Below are positions 1 to 8,315 of a stretch of DNA of 64,000 nt, piece after piece. Every line of letters starts with the position of its first letter. The stretch's first letter is position 1. This stretch comes from Pseudomonas asiatica. GTDB lineage: Bacteria; Pseudomonadota; Gammaproteobacteria; Pseudomonadales; Pseudomonadaceae. The stretch lies in assembly GCF_040214835.1 (NCBI RefSeq), contig NZ_CP157874.1, positions 3,600,001 to 3,664,000 on the forward strand. Direction: 5' to 3'. The notes under the pieces are model-generated. The model saw only the letters and a program-made list of their open reading frames with translations. It had not been told where the DNA came from and made no database searches. The translations under genes were made by a program, and so were the position numbers.

Positions 1-1
1 G

Positions 2-1177
2 CGCGCACAGCAAGCTACCGCCATCGAACAATACCCGGGCAAGCTGGCCAACGAGACTGTCATCACCGCTCGCGATACGCGTGGCCAGCCTTTGCGCATC
101 GACATCGCCGCACACGGTTCCAGCACCGGCTTCGTCGCCCTGGGCCATGGCGAGGCCGACCTGGCCGCCGCGTCGCGGCCAATCAACGACAACGAAGCAA
201 GCCAACTGCAGGCTTTGGGCGACCTGCGCGCCGCTGCCGCCGAACAGGTCATCGGCCTGGATGGCGTCGCCGTCATCGTTCACCCCGACAACCCGCTGCC
301 ACAGCTCACCACGGGGCAACTGGCACAGATCTTTGCCGGGCAGATCCAGCGCTGGGAGCAATTGGGTGTTGCCGGCGGGGCCATCCACCTTTACGCCCGT
401 GACGACCGCTCCGGTACCTTTGAGACCTTCAAGGCACTGGTGCTGGAACCTCAGCACGGCGAGCTTTCGCCCAAGGCCCAACGCTTCGAGTCCAGCGACG
501 AGTTGGCCGCGCGAGTGAGCACCGACCGCCAGGCCATCGGTTTCAGCAGCCTGGCGGCGGTTCATGGGGCCAAGGTGCTGGCGGTGGCCGAAGGTGACGC
601 GCCGGCCATGCTGCCGGAGCGTGCACTGGTGGCCAGCGAGGATTACCCGCTATCGCGGCGCCTGTACTTCTACCTGCCGGCCAACCCCAAGCCCCAGGCC
701 AAGGCCCTGGCCGATTTCGCTCAGAGCCCGGCGGGCCAGGCGATCGTCGCTCAGCAGGGTTTCGTTGCGCAGCAGATCGAGGCCCAACCTGTAGCCCCCC
801 AGGCCGACATGCCGCCGCGCTATCGCACCCTGGCCCAGCAGGCGCAGCGGTTGAGCGTTAACTTCCGCTTCCAGGAAGGCAGCGCCAGCCTCGACAACAA
901 GGCCCTGCGCGATGTGCAGCGGGTGGCCGACTACCTGCGCCAAGCGGGCAAGTTGCGGCGCAAGGCGGTGCTGGTGGGCTTTGGCGACCCCAAGGAGACA
1001 CCCGGCCGCGCCGCCCTGCTCTCCCGCCTGCGGGCACAGGCGGTGCGTCGTGAGCTGGCGCGCGATGGCGTGGAGGTGCTGGAGGTGACGGGGATGGGGG
1101 ATGAACTGCCAGTGGCAGGGAACGAACTGGAGCAAGGGCGACTGCGTAATCGCCGGGTGGAAGTGTGGGTTTATTGA
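2..1177 (+). CDS. Phosphate-binding (PstS-like) protein with C-terminal OmpA domain, 5' truncated
   Basis: The reading frame is open from base 2, so the start codon lies before the window. The first two thirds (through about base 800) read as a periplasmic solute-binding fold of the phosphate/PstS type, with the motif GSSTGF (anion-binding loop type) and a later SGTFETF segment. The last ~100 residues (about 850-1177) read as an OmpA/MotB peptidoglycan-binding domain: NFRFQEGSASLDNKALRDVQ, then LVGFGDPKE and RNRRVEVWVY. The likely role is a cell-wall-tethered periplasmic binding or sensing protein rather than a free ABC transporter component, because no transport genes follow. Domain order is seen; anion specificity is inferred from family resemblance. 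A REP pair follows. Confidence 0.8.
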   Translation, partial: RAQQATAIEQYPGKLANETVITARDTRGQPLRIDIAAHGSSTGFVALGHGEADLAAASRPINDNEASQLQALGDLRAAAAEQVIGLDGVAVIVHPDNPLPQLTTGQLAQIFAGQIQRWEQLGVAGGAIHLYARDDRSGTFETFKALVLEPQHGELSPKAQRFESSDELAARVSTDRQAIGFSSLAAVHGAKVLAVAEGDAPAMLPERALVASEDYPLSRRLYFYLPANPKPQAKALADFAQSPAGQAIVAQQGFVAQQIEAQPVAPQADMPPRYRTLAQQAQRLSVNFRFQEGSASLDNKALRDVQRVADYLRQAGKLRRKAVLVGFGDPKETPGRAALLSRLRAQAVRRELARDGVEVLEVTGMGDELPVAGNELEQGRLRNRRVEVWVY

Positions 1178-1205
1178 ACGGTAGGCCTGCTCTGGCCTGA
1201 CCGGT

Positions 1206-1319
1206 GTAGGAGCGTCTTTGTGTCGCGAAAGGGCCGCAAAGCGGCCCCGGCAATTCTGTGGCGATGCCAAGACCGTGGGGGCGCTGCGCACCCCGTTCGC
1301 GACACAAGGCCGCTCCTAC
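1206..1319. repeat. REP-type inverted repeat pair, GTAGGAGCG/GTGTCGCGA family
   Basis: Two head-to-head copies: the left begins GTAGGAGCGTCTTTGTGTCG, the right ends with its near reverse complement (CGACACAAGGCCGCTCCTAC). An inner GGGCCGC...GCGGCCC hairpin sits in the left half. It lies between two same-strand genes and fits the bacterial interspersed mosaic/REP elements of pseudomonads. It may also end transcription. Confidence 0.85.
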
Positions 1320-1477
1320 ACAGCGCCCTGGCAAAGAAATGTAACAGCTCCCCATTCGGCATCACCGGCAAACGGGTCTAGGCTCAAGCCCATGTGATAC
1401 CGGGCCCCTCTGACGGCTGCCAGGCCGCCATGTCGGATCACTGTTGCCATGCAACGTCGACATTCAAGGAGGGGCTC

Positions 1478-2542
1478 ATGACAGCTCTACACACATTCCT
1501 CACCACCCCGTTCCTCGGTACCAGCACCTGGTTGTGGCTGGTGTTCATGGCCATCGTCATCGGTTTGCTGGTACTCGACCTGGGCGTGCTGCACCGCCAC
1601 GACCGGGAAATCGAAATGCGCGAGAGCCTGCTGCTGTATTCGGGCTATTTCAGCGTCGGCGTGCTGTTCGGCGCCGGGGTCTGGTACCAGTTGGGCGCGC
1701 AGTCGGCGCTGGAGTTCTACACCGGCTTCCTGGTCGAGCAGTCGCTGTCGATGGACAACGTGTTCGTCATGGCGATGATCTTCAGCTATTTCGCCATCCC
1801 CCGCCGCTACCAGCACCGCGTGCTGTTCTGGGGCATCCTCGGGGTGGTGTTCCTGCGGGCGATCATGATCGGCGTGGGCGCGGCGCTGGTGCAGAACTTC
1901 GCCTGGGTACTGTATATCTTCGGTGCCTTCCTGCTGTTTACCGGGGTGAAGATGGCGCTGTCGAAGGAGGACAGCCGCCCCGACCTGGCCAACAACCCGA
2001 TCCTGAAGTTCGTGCGCCGGCACATGCGGGTCACCGAGCAGATCCACGGCTCGCACTTCTTCGTGCGGCAGACCCCGCCCGGGCAGCACAAGGCGCTACG
2101 CCATGCCACCCCGCTGTTCATGGCGCTGGTGCTGATCGAACTGGCCGACCTGGTATTCGCCGTCGACAGCGTCCCGGCAATCTTCGCCATCACCCAGGAC
2201 CCGTTCATCGTCTATACCTCGAACATCTTCGCCATCCTCGGCTTGCGCTCGCTGTATTTTGCGCTGGCGGCGCTGATGCACCGGTTCGTTTACCTCAAGT
2301 ATGCGCTGGCGCTGGTGCTGATCTTCATTGGCTGCAAGATCTTCTACCACGGCATGGTGGGCAAGGTGCCGGCGTTGCTGTCGTTGGGGGTGACGTTCGG
2401 GTTGTTGCTGGGTGGGGTGGTGGTTTCGCTGGTCAAGACGCGGGGGGAGAAGCCGGAAATCAAGGGTACTCAATCCAGACAGCCTTCAAATGCCGATCGC
2501 ACAGTCAGCGAGAAGGAGGAAGACCCGCAGATGCGGGTCTGA
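1478..2542 (+). CDS. TerC/Alx family integral membrane protein
   Basis: A 354-residue polytopic membrane protein of the TerC/Alx family, implicated in metal (Mn) export or tellurite-related phenotypes. Diagnostic segments are seen: EQSLSMDNVFVMAMIFSYF, then LVLIELADLVFAVDSVPAI with its conserved acidic residues in membrane helices, followed by SNIFAILGLRSLYF. The ATG at 1478 was chosen because AAGGAGGGG lies just upstream; an in-frame ATG at 1394 has no comparable site and adds a Cys/His-rich non-conserved leader. A short GACCCGCA/TGCGGGTC hairpin overlaps the stop codon (2522-2539) but lacks a U-tract. Family assignment is firm; the transported ion is not known from sequence. Confidence 0.9.
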   Translation: MTALHTFLTTPFLGTSTWLWLVFMAIVIGLLVLDLGVLHRHDREIEMRESLLLYSGYFSVGVLFGAGVWYQLGAQSALEFYTGFLVEQSLSMDNVFVMAMIFSYFAIPRRYQHRVLFWGILGVVFLRAIMIGVGAALVQNFAWVLYIFGAFLLFTGVKMALSKEDSRPDLANNPILKFVRRHMRVTEQIHGSHFFVRQTPPGQHKALRHATPLFMALVLIELADLVFAVDSVPAIFAITQDPFIVYTSNIFAILGLRSLYFALAALMHRFVYLKYALALVLIFIGCKIFYHGMVGKVPALLSLGVTFGLLLGGVVVSLVKTRGEKPEIKGTQSRQPSNADRTVSEKEEDPQMRV

Positions 2543-2564
2543 CCATCCAGAGTGAGCCTTCAAG

Positions 2565-2853
2565 GGCCTCTTCGCGGGCTTGCCCGCTCCCACAGGTATT
2601 GCGCACAGCTTGGAGGCGGCACAGTACCTGTGGGAGATTGCCCAGCCCTTTGGGCTGCGCTGTCGCACAGAAAACTGAACTCGCAAGCGATCCTTGTACC
2701 CTGTGGGAGCGGCTTTAGCCGCGAAGAATCCAACGCGGTGCATGGCACCGGCTGCGCCGGTGTTCGCGGCTAAAGCCGCTCCCACAGGGCCCCTGCTAAT
2801 TCAATGAGTTATGTGCAGTTCCATGAGAGCGGGCAAGCCCGCGAAGAGGCCGG
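2565..2853. repeat. Cluster of REP elements, CCTGTGGGAGCGG family
   Basis: Several copies in alternating orientation: GGCCTCTTCGCGGGCTTGCC...CCCACAGG at 2565-2596, a head-to-head pair at 2700-2789 (CTGTGGGAGCGGCTTTAGCC and its complement around a GGTGCATGGCACCGG centre), and a further half at about 2829-2853. It fills the 327-bp gap between two convergent genes and contains no credible ORF. Confidence 0.85.
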
Positions 2854-2869
2854 AACAAGCGGGCAAAAA

Positions 2870-4099
2870 TCACCGCCCGCTACGCATCATCTCCGCCGGC
2901 ACATACTTGCCAATCTCATACTTGCCAATCGCCGCCCGGTGCACTTCATCCGGTCCGTCGGCCAGGCGCAAGGTGCGCTGCATGGCGTACATGTAAGCCA
3001 GCGGGAAATCGCCACTTACCCCTGCCCCGCCATGAATCTGGATCGCCCGGTCGATCACCTTCAGTGCCACGTTCGGCGCCACTACCTTGATCTGCGCAAT
3101 CTCGCTGCGGGCGACCTTGTTGCCGACCGTGTCCATCATGTACGCCGCTTTCAACGTCAGCAGCCGGGCCATGTCGATCTCCATGCGCGAGTCGGCGATC
3201 TTGTCGACGTTGCCGCCCAGACGCGCCAGTGGCCGGCCGAAGGCGGTACGCTCCACCGAGCGCTTGCACATCAGTTCCAGCGCGCGCTCGGCCATGCCGA
3301 TCGAGCGCATGCAGTGGTGGATACGGCCGGGGCCAAGGCGCCCCTGGGCAATCTCGAAGCCACGGCCCTCACCCAGGATCACGTTCTCATACGGCACCCG
3401 CACGTTCTCGAAGAGCACCTCGGCGTGGCCATGGGGAGCATCGTCATAGCCGAACACCGGCAGCGGGCGGACAATCTTCACCCCAGGCGTATCGGTGGGC
3501 ACCAGTACCATCGAGTGCTGCTGGTGGCGTGGCCCTTCTGGGTCGGACAGGCCCATGAAGATCATCACCTTGCAGCGCGGGTCGCAAGCGCCGGAGGTCC
3601 ACCACTTGCGGCCGTTGATTACCCATTGGTCACCGTCACGCACGGCGGTGGCGGCCATGTTGGTGGCATCCGAGGAGGCCACGTCCGGTTCGGTCATGGC
3701 GAACGCCGATCGGATCTCGCCACGCAGCAGCGGCTCCAGCCACTGGCGCTTCTGCGCTTCGCTGCCATAGCGCACCAGCACTTCCATGTTGCCGGTGTCT
3801 GGCGCCGAACAGTTGAACGGCTCCGGACCGAGCAACGAACGGCCCATGATTTCTGCCATCGGGGCGTATTCCAGGTTGCTCAGGCCGGCACCGTATTCCG
3901 ATTCGGGCAGAAACAGGTTCCACAGCCCTTCAGCGCGGGCCTTGGCCTTGAGTTCTTCCATGATCGCGGTGGGCTGCCAGCGGTCGCCCTCGGCGACCTG
4001 GCGCTCGAACACCGCCTCGGCGGGGTAGACATAGGCGTCCATGAACGCGCTGACGCGCTCACGCAGTGCCTGGACCTTGGGCGAATAGGCGAAATCCAT
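2870..4099 (-). CDS. Acyl-CoA dehydrogenase
   Basis: A 409-residue flavoprotein of the acyl-CoA dehydrogenase family, catalysing FAD-dependent alpha,beta-dehydrogenation of an acyl-CoA. Seen: [15 protein letters not shown] (substrate/FAD-binding signature), [18 protein letters not shown], and the C-terminal [19 protein letters not shown] typical of the ACAD10/11-like and long-chain bacterial subgroup. The start at ATG 4099 ([10 protein letters not shown]) has an AAGGT-type site; a GTG 15 bases earlier (4114) is possible but less convincing. It is divergently transcribed from the LysR gene at 4240, which probably regulates it. Substrate chain length cannot be read from sequence. Confidence 0.88.
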   Translation of the reverse strand: MDFAYSPKVQALRERVSAFMDAYVYPAEAVFERQVAEGDRWQPTAIMEELKAKARAEGLWNLFLPESEYGAGLSNLEYAPMAEIMGRSLLGPEPFNCSAPDTGNMEVLVRYGSEAQKRQWLEPLLRGEIRSAFAMTEPDVASSDATNMAATAVRDGDQWVINGRKWWTSGACDPRCKVMIFMGLSDPEGPRHQQHSMVLVPTDTPGVKIVRPLPVFGYDDAPHGHAEVLFENVRVPYENVILGEGRGFEIAQGRLGPGRIHHCMRSIGMAERALELMCKRSVERTAFGRPLARLGGNVDKIADSRMEIDMARLLTLKAAYMMDTVGNKVARSEIAQIKVVAPNVALKVIDRAIQIHGGAGVSGDFPLAYMYAMQRTLRLADGPDEVHRAAIGKYEIGKYVPAEMMRSGR

Positions 4100-4196
4100 C
4101 GGGGCTACCTTCACGGTTCGGAGTACATGGGCCAGAGCCTAGAGCAGCACGGCCCCATCCACCTAGTCTATTTTCCGCGTGTATAAACATTCATAA

Positions 4197-4211
4197 CCGA
4201 TATATGATCGG
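4197..4211. promoter_or_regulatory. Candidate LysR operator between acyl-CoA dehydrogenase and LysR gene
   Basis: The palindrome CCGAT-ATATG-ATCGG sits 28 bases before the LysR start, in an AT-rich patch of the divergent intergenic region. LysR proteins usually bind dyads of the T-N11-A form in such positions. The dyad is seen; its use is inferred. Confidence 0.4.
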
Positions 4212-4239
4212 CCCATAATTCCAACAAAGAGCGGCGCCC

Positions 4240-5166
4240 ATGAACCTCAGCAAGGTCGACCTCAACCTGTTCATCGTGTTCGATGCGATCTACACCGAAG
4301 CCAACCTGACCCGCGCCGGGCAGATCGTCGGCATCACCCAGCCGGCAGTGTCCAACGCCCTTTCGCGGCTGCGCGAAACCTTCAACGACCCGCTGTTCGT
4401 GCGTACCGCGCAAGGCATGGTGCCCACGCCCATGGCGCAGAACATCATCGGCCCGGTGCGCAACGCCCTGGCACTGCTGCGCACCTCGGTGCAGGAAAGC
4501 CGCATCTTCAACCCGCAACAGGCCAACAAGACCTTCCGCATCAGCATGACCGACCTGACCGAAGCGGTGATCCTGCCGCCGCTGTTCCAGCGCTTGCGCC
4601 GCCTGGCGCCGGCGGTGCTGATCGAAAGCTTTTTGTGCAAGCGCCGCGAGACCACCAAGGAACTCGCCGCCGGCCGCCTGGACTTCGCCATCGACGCACC
4701 GTTGAACACCGACCCGCAGGTACGCCACGTCAAACTGATGCAAGACCGCTATGTCTGCGCCCTGCGCCAGGGCCACCCGCTGGCCGACAGCAAGCTGACC
4801 CTCGACAACTACCTGGGCATGACCCACATCCATATCTCCAGCCGCCGCAACGGCCTGGGCTATGTCGACCTGGCCCTGGGCAAGATGGGCGTGCAGCGCA
4901 AGGTTGCCTTGCGCTCGCAGCACTACCTGATGGCCTCGCAGGTGTTGCAGCAGACCGACATGGCGATGACCGTCCCCGAGCGCTTCGCCCGCCGCCATCA
5001 GTTGCGTTACCAGCCACTGCCGGTGGAGGTGCCTGCGCTGGAAACGCACCTGTACTGGCATGAAAGCACCGATCAGGACCCGGCCAACCGCTGGATGCGC
5101 GAGCAGATCACCGAGTTGTGCGAACGTGTGGTGGCCGAGGAAGAGAGGGCCTTGGAACCAGCCTGA
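4240..5166 (+). CDS. LysR family transcriptional regulator (NodD-like subgroup)
   Basis: A 308-residue LysR-type regulator. An N-terminal winged helix-turn-helix is seen at about residues 5-65 (VDLNLFIVFDAIYTEANLTR, then ITQPAVSNALSRLRETFNDP), followed by the LFVRTAQGMVPTP segment typical of the NodD/PcpR-like branch and a C-terminal effector-binding domain. Divergent orientation to the acyl-CoA dehydrogenase and a dyad in the shared promoter suggest it controls that gene. A short GAGGGGC/GCCCCTC hairpin (5177-5199) follows the stop without a U-tract. The inducer is unknown. Confidence 0.9.
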   Translation: MNLSKVDLNLFIVFDAIYTEANLTRAGQIVGITQPAVSNALSRLRETFNDPLFVRTAQGMVPTPMAQNIIGPVRNALALLRTSVQESRIFNPQQANKTFRISMTDLTEAVILPPLFQRLRRLAPAVLIESFLCKRRETTKELAAGRLDFAIDAPLNTDPQVRHVKLMQDRYVCALRQGHPLADSKLTLDNYLGMTHIHISSRRNGLGYVDLALGKMGVQRKVALRSQHYLMASQVLQQTDMAMTVPERFARRHQLRYQPLPVEVPALETHLYWHESTDQDPANRWMREQITELCERVVAEEERALEPA

Positions 5167-5361
5167 AGAGGCTGACGAGGGGCCTTTGCTGAGCCCCTCG
5201 CGATGCGGAGAAAAATTTTCCAGGAAAAGTTCAATAAAGAGAAATTTTTATTGCGCATCCTGAGAATAGAGCCGCTGGAAGGGAAAAAATGTCTCTCGAA
5301 CAGCGGGTACGCTTGCCCCAACGATCGCCGATTTCACGGCGACAGAAACGGACCCGCCCCA

Positions 5362-6516
5362 ATGCCCAGCGCCCCGCTCTACTTCGATTACGCCGCCACC
5401 ACTCCGGTCGACGACCGGGTCATCGAAACCATGCTCGCCTGCCTTGGCAGCCAGGCCAACTTCGGCAACCCGGCGTCCAGTGGCCATGCCTTCGGCCAGG
5501 CCGCCCGCCACGCCGTGGAGCAGGCCCGCCAGCAAGTGGCCGAACGCGTCGGCGCACAGGCCGATGCACTGATCTGGACCTCAGGTGCGACCGAGTCCAA
5601 CAACCTGGCGCTCAAGGGCATTGCCCAGGGTCTCGGCAAACCCGGGCACCTGATCACCAGCCAACTGGAACACAAGGCCGTGCTCGACACGGTGGCCGAA
5701 CTGGAGCGCCAGGGCTGGGCCGTTACCCGCCTGGCACCGGATGCCGTCGGCCTGATTCAGCCTGCGGCGGTGCAGGCAGCGTTGCGCGCCGACACCCGCC
5801 TGATTTCGCTGATGGCGGTGAACAATGAACTGGGCACGATCACCGACTTTGCCGCGATTGGCGAACAGGTACGTGCCCACGGTGCCCTGCTGCACGTGGA
5901 TGCGGCGCAGGCGGTGGGCAAACTGGCCATCGACCTGAGCGCCATGGCCGTGGACCTGATGTCGTTCTCGGCGCACAAGGTGTATGGGCCCAAGGGCATC
6001 GGTGCGCTCTACGTCGGGCCACGCGCCCGCACGCTGATGCGTGCGCAGATGCACGGCGGCGGCCATGAGCAAGGCCTGCGCTCCGGCACCCTGGCGACCC
6101 ACCAGATTGCCGGCATGGGCAGCGCCTTTGCCCTGGCCGGCCAGCCCGGCGACAGCGAACACCTGCGCCTCGAGCAACTGGCCAGGCGCCTGCGCGAAGG
6201 CCTGCTGGCCCTGCCCGGCGTCACCCTCAACGGCTGCGCCAACCAGCGCATTCCCCATACGCTGAACCTGTGTATCGACAGCAAGGGTTTCAACAGCGCG
6301 GCGCTGGCCAGTGAGCTGGCGTTGTCGACCACCTCGGCCTGCAACTCGGCGAGCAATGCGGCCTCGCATGTGCTGCTCGCGCTGGGGCTGGATGAACGCC
6401 AGGCACGCAACAGCGTGCGGCTGAGCATCGGGCGTTTCAGCAACGACGCTGAAGTGGACAAGGCGCTCGAAGTGTTTGGCCGGGTGCTGACAGCGGCATC
6501 AGCGGCACTTTGGTGA
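5362..6516 (+). CDS. Cysteine desulfurase family protein (class V aminotransferase)
   Basis: A 384-residue PLP enzyme of the NifS/IscS group, which removes sulfur from cysteine as a protein persulfide. Seen: YFDYAATTP near the N-terminus, WTSGATESNN, HVDAAQAVGK, the PLP lysine in SFSAHKVYGPKG (K206), RSGTLATH, and the sulfur-accepting cysteine in STTSACNSAS (C327). It stands alone, without iscU/sufU or tRNA-thiolation genes, so its sulfur acceptor is unknown. ATG 5362 was chosen because the family start (YFDYAATT) follows directly; upstream in-frame sequence is Lys/Phe-rich and unlike any family leader. The 195 bases before it include an AT-rich stretch (5204-5260) that may hold its promoter. 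Confidence 0.88.
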   Translation: MPSAPLYFDYAATTPVDDRVIETMLACLGSQANFGNPASSGHAFGQAARHAVEQARQQVAERVGAQADALIWTSGATESNNLALKGIAQGLGKPGHLITSQLEHKAVLDTVAELERQGWAVTRLAPDAVGLIQPAAVQAALRADTRLISLMAVNNELGTITDFAAIGEQVRAHGALLHVDAAQAVGKLAIDLSAMAVDLMSFSAHKVYGPKGIGALYVGPRARTLMRAQMHGGGHEQGLRSGTLATHQIAGMGSAFALAGQPGDSEHLRLEQLARRLREGLLALPGVTLNGCANQRIPHTLNLCIDSKGFNSAALASELALSTTSACNSASNAASHVLLALGLDERQARNSVRLSIGRFSNDAEVDKALEVFGRVLTAASAALW

Positions 6517-6523
6517 ACCGGCC

Positions 6524-6961
6524 CTAGAACAGCCGGCTGTCCGGGGTGAAGTCCTCGACCTCGAGCCTGGCGCTGTTTGCCTGCGGATGGCGCGGGTTGA
6601 ACAGGTAATTGGTGGTGCTGGGCATGATCGCGCTCGGCACCGGCAACAGCAATGCCGAGCACTCATCCAGAAAGCGGTTGCCCAGGCCCCGGGTCAGTTC
6701 GGTCTGGCTCGACCAGCCAGGCTGCAAGGCGGGCAACTGCGCTTGCGAAACGGTGTCGGGCAACTCGATACGCAGCAGCCGCATGGTGGTGGGGAAATCC
6801 TCAGGGTCGATCTCCAGGTGCACGAGCACCTCCAGCATTGCACCGGCCGGGCTGGTGGCGGCATACACCACTGGCCGACCCGCCTGGTGCCAGCGGCCGC
6901 TGACACGCAAGCCGCCCGTTCCGCTCAAGTCTGCATAGGCGCTGATACGCCACAGAATCAC
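6524..6961 (-). CDS. RES-domain toxin of a RES-Xre toxin-antitoxin pair
   Basis: A 145-residue RES-domain protein named for its conserved Arg, Glu and Ser. Seen: the N-terminal ILWRISAYADLSGTGG, then GRWHQAGRPVVYAATSPAGA with the conserved Arg and Tyr, the Glu in LEVLVHLE, and the late FLFNPRHP-like segment (NYLFNPRHPQ). RES toxins of this group deplete NAD+ and arrest growth; P. putida RES-Xre was one of the characterised systems. The gene overlaps the upstream antitoxin by four bases (start inside its stop region), giving translational coupling. Catalytic residues appear intact. Confidence 0.9.
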   Translation of the reverse strand: MILWRISAYADLSGTGGLRVSGRWHQAGRPVVYAATSPAGAMLEVLVHLEIDPEDFPTTMRLLRIELPDTVSQAQLPALQPGWSSQTELTRGLGNRFLDECSALLLPVPSAIMPSTTNYLFNPRHPQANSARLEVEDFTPDSRLF

Positions 6962-7407
6962 AGGCCGAAGCCCTCGGCGATCTGCAGCAACATCTCTTCG
7001 ACCTGAGTGGTGCCCTGCTGGGTGGTGAGCATCTGCATCGGCGTCAGCCCCGAGAAGCGCTCCTTGGGCTTGGACAGCCAGCGCTTGGCCTTGCCCGCCT
7101 CACCGAACACGGCTTCGGCCATGGCGGTGATATGGGCCGAGCGGAACAGCCGGTCGCTTTCTTCCACGGTCAGTGGCTGGTCACGTTCGATGCGGGTTTT
7201 CAGCGTGCGCAGGGGAATGATCTGGTCACGCTCCACAGGGGTGAACACGCCGAGTTCGGTCAGTTTCACCAGCCAGGTGGCAGCGAAGCCATGGGTGATG
7301 CGGGTGTGGATTTCGAAGTCACTGGCGAGTTCGGGGATTTCCAGCAGTGCATGCAGGCGCGCCCGGTACTCGTGGTAACTGTTGTCGCGAAGCACTTCGG
7401 CAAGCAT
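6958..7407 (-). CDS. Xre/MbcA/ParS-type antitoxin of the RES-Xre pair
   Basis: A 149-residue antitoxin upstream of and overlapping the RES toxin. The N-terminal half carries a helix-turn-helix-like region, and the C-terminal half has the DUF2384/MbcA-like signature: LFRSAHITAMAEAVFGEAGK followed by AKRWLSKPKERFSGLTPMQM. ATG 7407 was preferred over an in-frame start at 7437 because GGAG lies six bases before it. The palindromes just upstream (7443-7465) fit autorepression by the toxin-antitoxin complex. The C-terminal tail is expected to plug the toxin's active site, as in the family. Confidence 0.9.
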   Translation of the reverse strand: MLAEVLRDNSYHEYRARLHALLEIPELASDFEIHTRITHGFAATWLVKLTELGVFTPVERDQIIPLRTLKTRIERDQPLTVEESDRLFRSAHITAMAEAVFGEAGKAKRWLSKPKERFSGLTPMQMLTTQQGTTQVEEMLLQIAEGFGL

Positions 7408-7442
7408 GGCGCTCTCCTTTCCGGCGTTTGCCGACAAGTATG

Positions 7443-7465
7443 CGGCATATGCCGGACATATGCCA
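7443..7465. promoter_or_regulatory. Probable operator of the RES-Xre operon
   Basis: A perfect 12-bp palindrome CGGCATATGCCG (7443-7454) is followed directly by a degenerate copy GGACATATGCCA (7454-7465), about 36 bases upstream of the antitoxin start. A related TGCCG...CGGCA pair lies just beside it. Position and symmetry fit binding by the Xre antitoxin or the RES-Xre complex. The repeats are seen; binding is inferred. Confidence 0.6.
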
Positions 7466-7502
7466 GTTCACGAGGCCTGTGAAAGCCTTGAAGGCGATGC
7501 CA

Positions 7503-7552
7503 TCCTGTGGGAGCGGCCTTGCGCCGCGAAAGGGCCGCAGGGCGGCCCCGGG
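7503..7552. repeat. Single REP element
   Basis: CCTGTGGGAGCGGCCTTGCG followed by CGCGAAAGGGCCGC, one unpaired unit of the family, in the gap between the toxin-antitoxin promoter and the nitroreductase stop codon. Confidence 0.75.
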
Positions 7553-7557
7553 CAATC

Positions 7558-8211
7558 TCACAGGAAGGTGAACACCTGCGAAGCCGGCAACCGCGACTTG
7601 TTCAAGCCAGCGTTGAAGTCCGTCTCGCTGCGATAGCCCAGGCTGAGAATGACCACACTGGTGAAGCCACGCTCGCGCAAGCCCAGCTCGGCATCGAGAA
7701 TCTTGCTGTCGAAGCCCTCGATCGGCGTGGCATCCAGCCCATGTGCCGCAGCCCCCAGCAAGGCAGTACCCAGCGCCAGGTAGGTCTGCTTTTCCATCCA
7801 GTGCTGCACGTCCTTCTGGTCAAAGCGGTGCAGGTCGACGTAATGCCGGCGGCTCTGGTTCTGCCCGGCACGCGCCTGATCATCGCGGAAGCGGCCATCG
7901 GCAGCTTCCTGGTCGAGCACGGCATTCAGGTGCGCTTCGGTCATTTCGGTGCGGGTGCAGAACACGATCACATGCGAGGCATCGAGGATCTTCGGCGAAT
8001 TGTAGGCATAGCGCTCTGTGGTGCTCTTGGCCAGGCGGGCCTTGCCTTCGACGCTGTCGGCAACGATGAAATGCCACGGCTGCGAGTTGACCGAGGACGG
8101 GCTGTGACGCAGTTGTTCGAGCAAGGCATCGACAGTGGCCTGGGGAATACGGCGCGAGGCATCGTAGGCTTTGGTGGTGTAGCGGCGCTTGGCCAGCGAG
8201 ACGGTATCCAT
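7558..8211 (-). CDS. NAD(P)H nitroreductase, NfsB/NfnB type
   Basis: A 217-residue FMN-dependent nitroreductase-fold enzyme, which reduces nitroaromatics and quinones with NAD(P)H. Seen: the N-terminal LAKRRYTTKAYDASRRIP with the FMN-binding Arg, LLEQLRHSPSSVNSQPWHFI (typical SSxNxQPW motif), TYLALGTALLGAAAHGLDAT, and the C-terminal EFGL-like ILDAELGLRERGF. ATG 8211 has GGAG seven bases upstream; an in-frame ATG at 8283 adds a non-family leader. It is divergent from the LysR gene at 8316, which may regulate it. Confidence 0.9.
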   Translation of the reverse strand: MDTVSLAKRRYTTKAYDASRRIPQATVDALLEQLRHSPSSVNSQPWHFIVADSVEGKARLAKSTTERYAYNSPKILDASHVIVFCTRTEMTEAHLNAVLDQEAADGRFRDDQARAGQNQSRRHYVDLHRFDQKDVQHWMEKQTYLALGTALLGAAAHGLDATPIEGFDSKILDAELGLRERGFTSVVILSLGYRSETDFNAGLNKSRLPASQVFTFL

Positions 8212-8254
8212 GCAACAACTCCGGGAATGAACAGGGGATTTGCCGGGCATCTTA

Positions 8255-8272
8255 TCTTTCCTGCAGAAAAGA
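8255..8272. promoter_or_regulatory. Candidate operator between nitroreductase and LysR gene
   Basis: An 18-bp imperfect dyad, TCTTTC-CTGCAG-AAAAGA, lies midway in the 104-bp divergent intergenic region. One base pair is mismatched. Its position suits a LysR-type binding site; function is inferred. Confidence 0.4.
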
Positions 8273-8315
8273 AAAACCGGCACAATGCAGCAACACTTTC
8301 ATCCCAGGAGTGAAA

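Noticed and set aside
1340..1477. Possible manganese (yybP-ykoY) riboswitch before the TerC gene
   Set aside because: Conserved riboswitch loop sequences were not found; the leader has only short unrelated GC pairs.
2804..4186. 460-codon frame opposite the acyl-CoA dehydrogenase
   Set aside because: His/Arg/Val-rich antisense shadow of a well-conserved enzyme gene.
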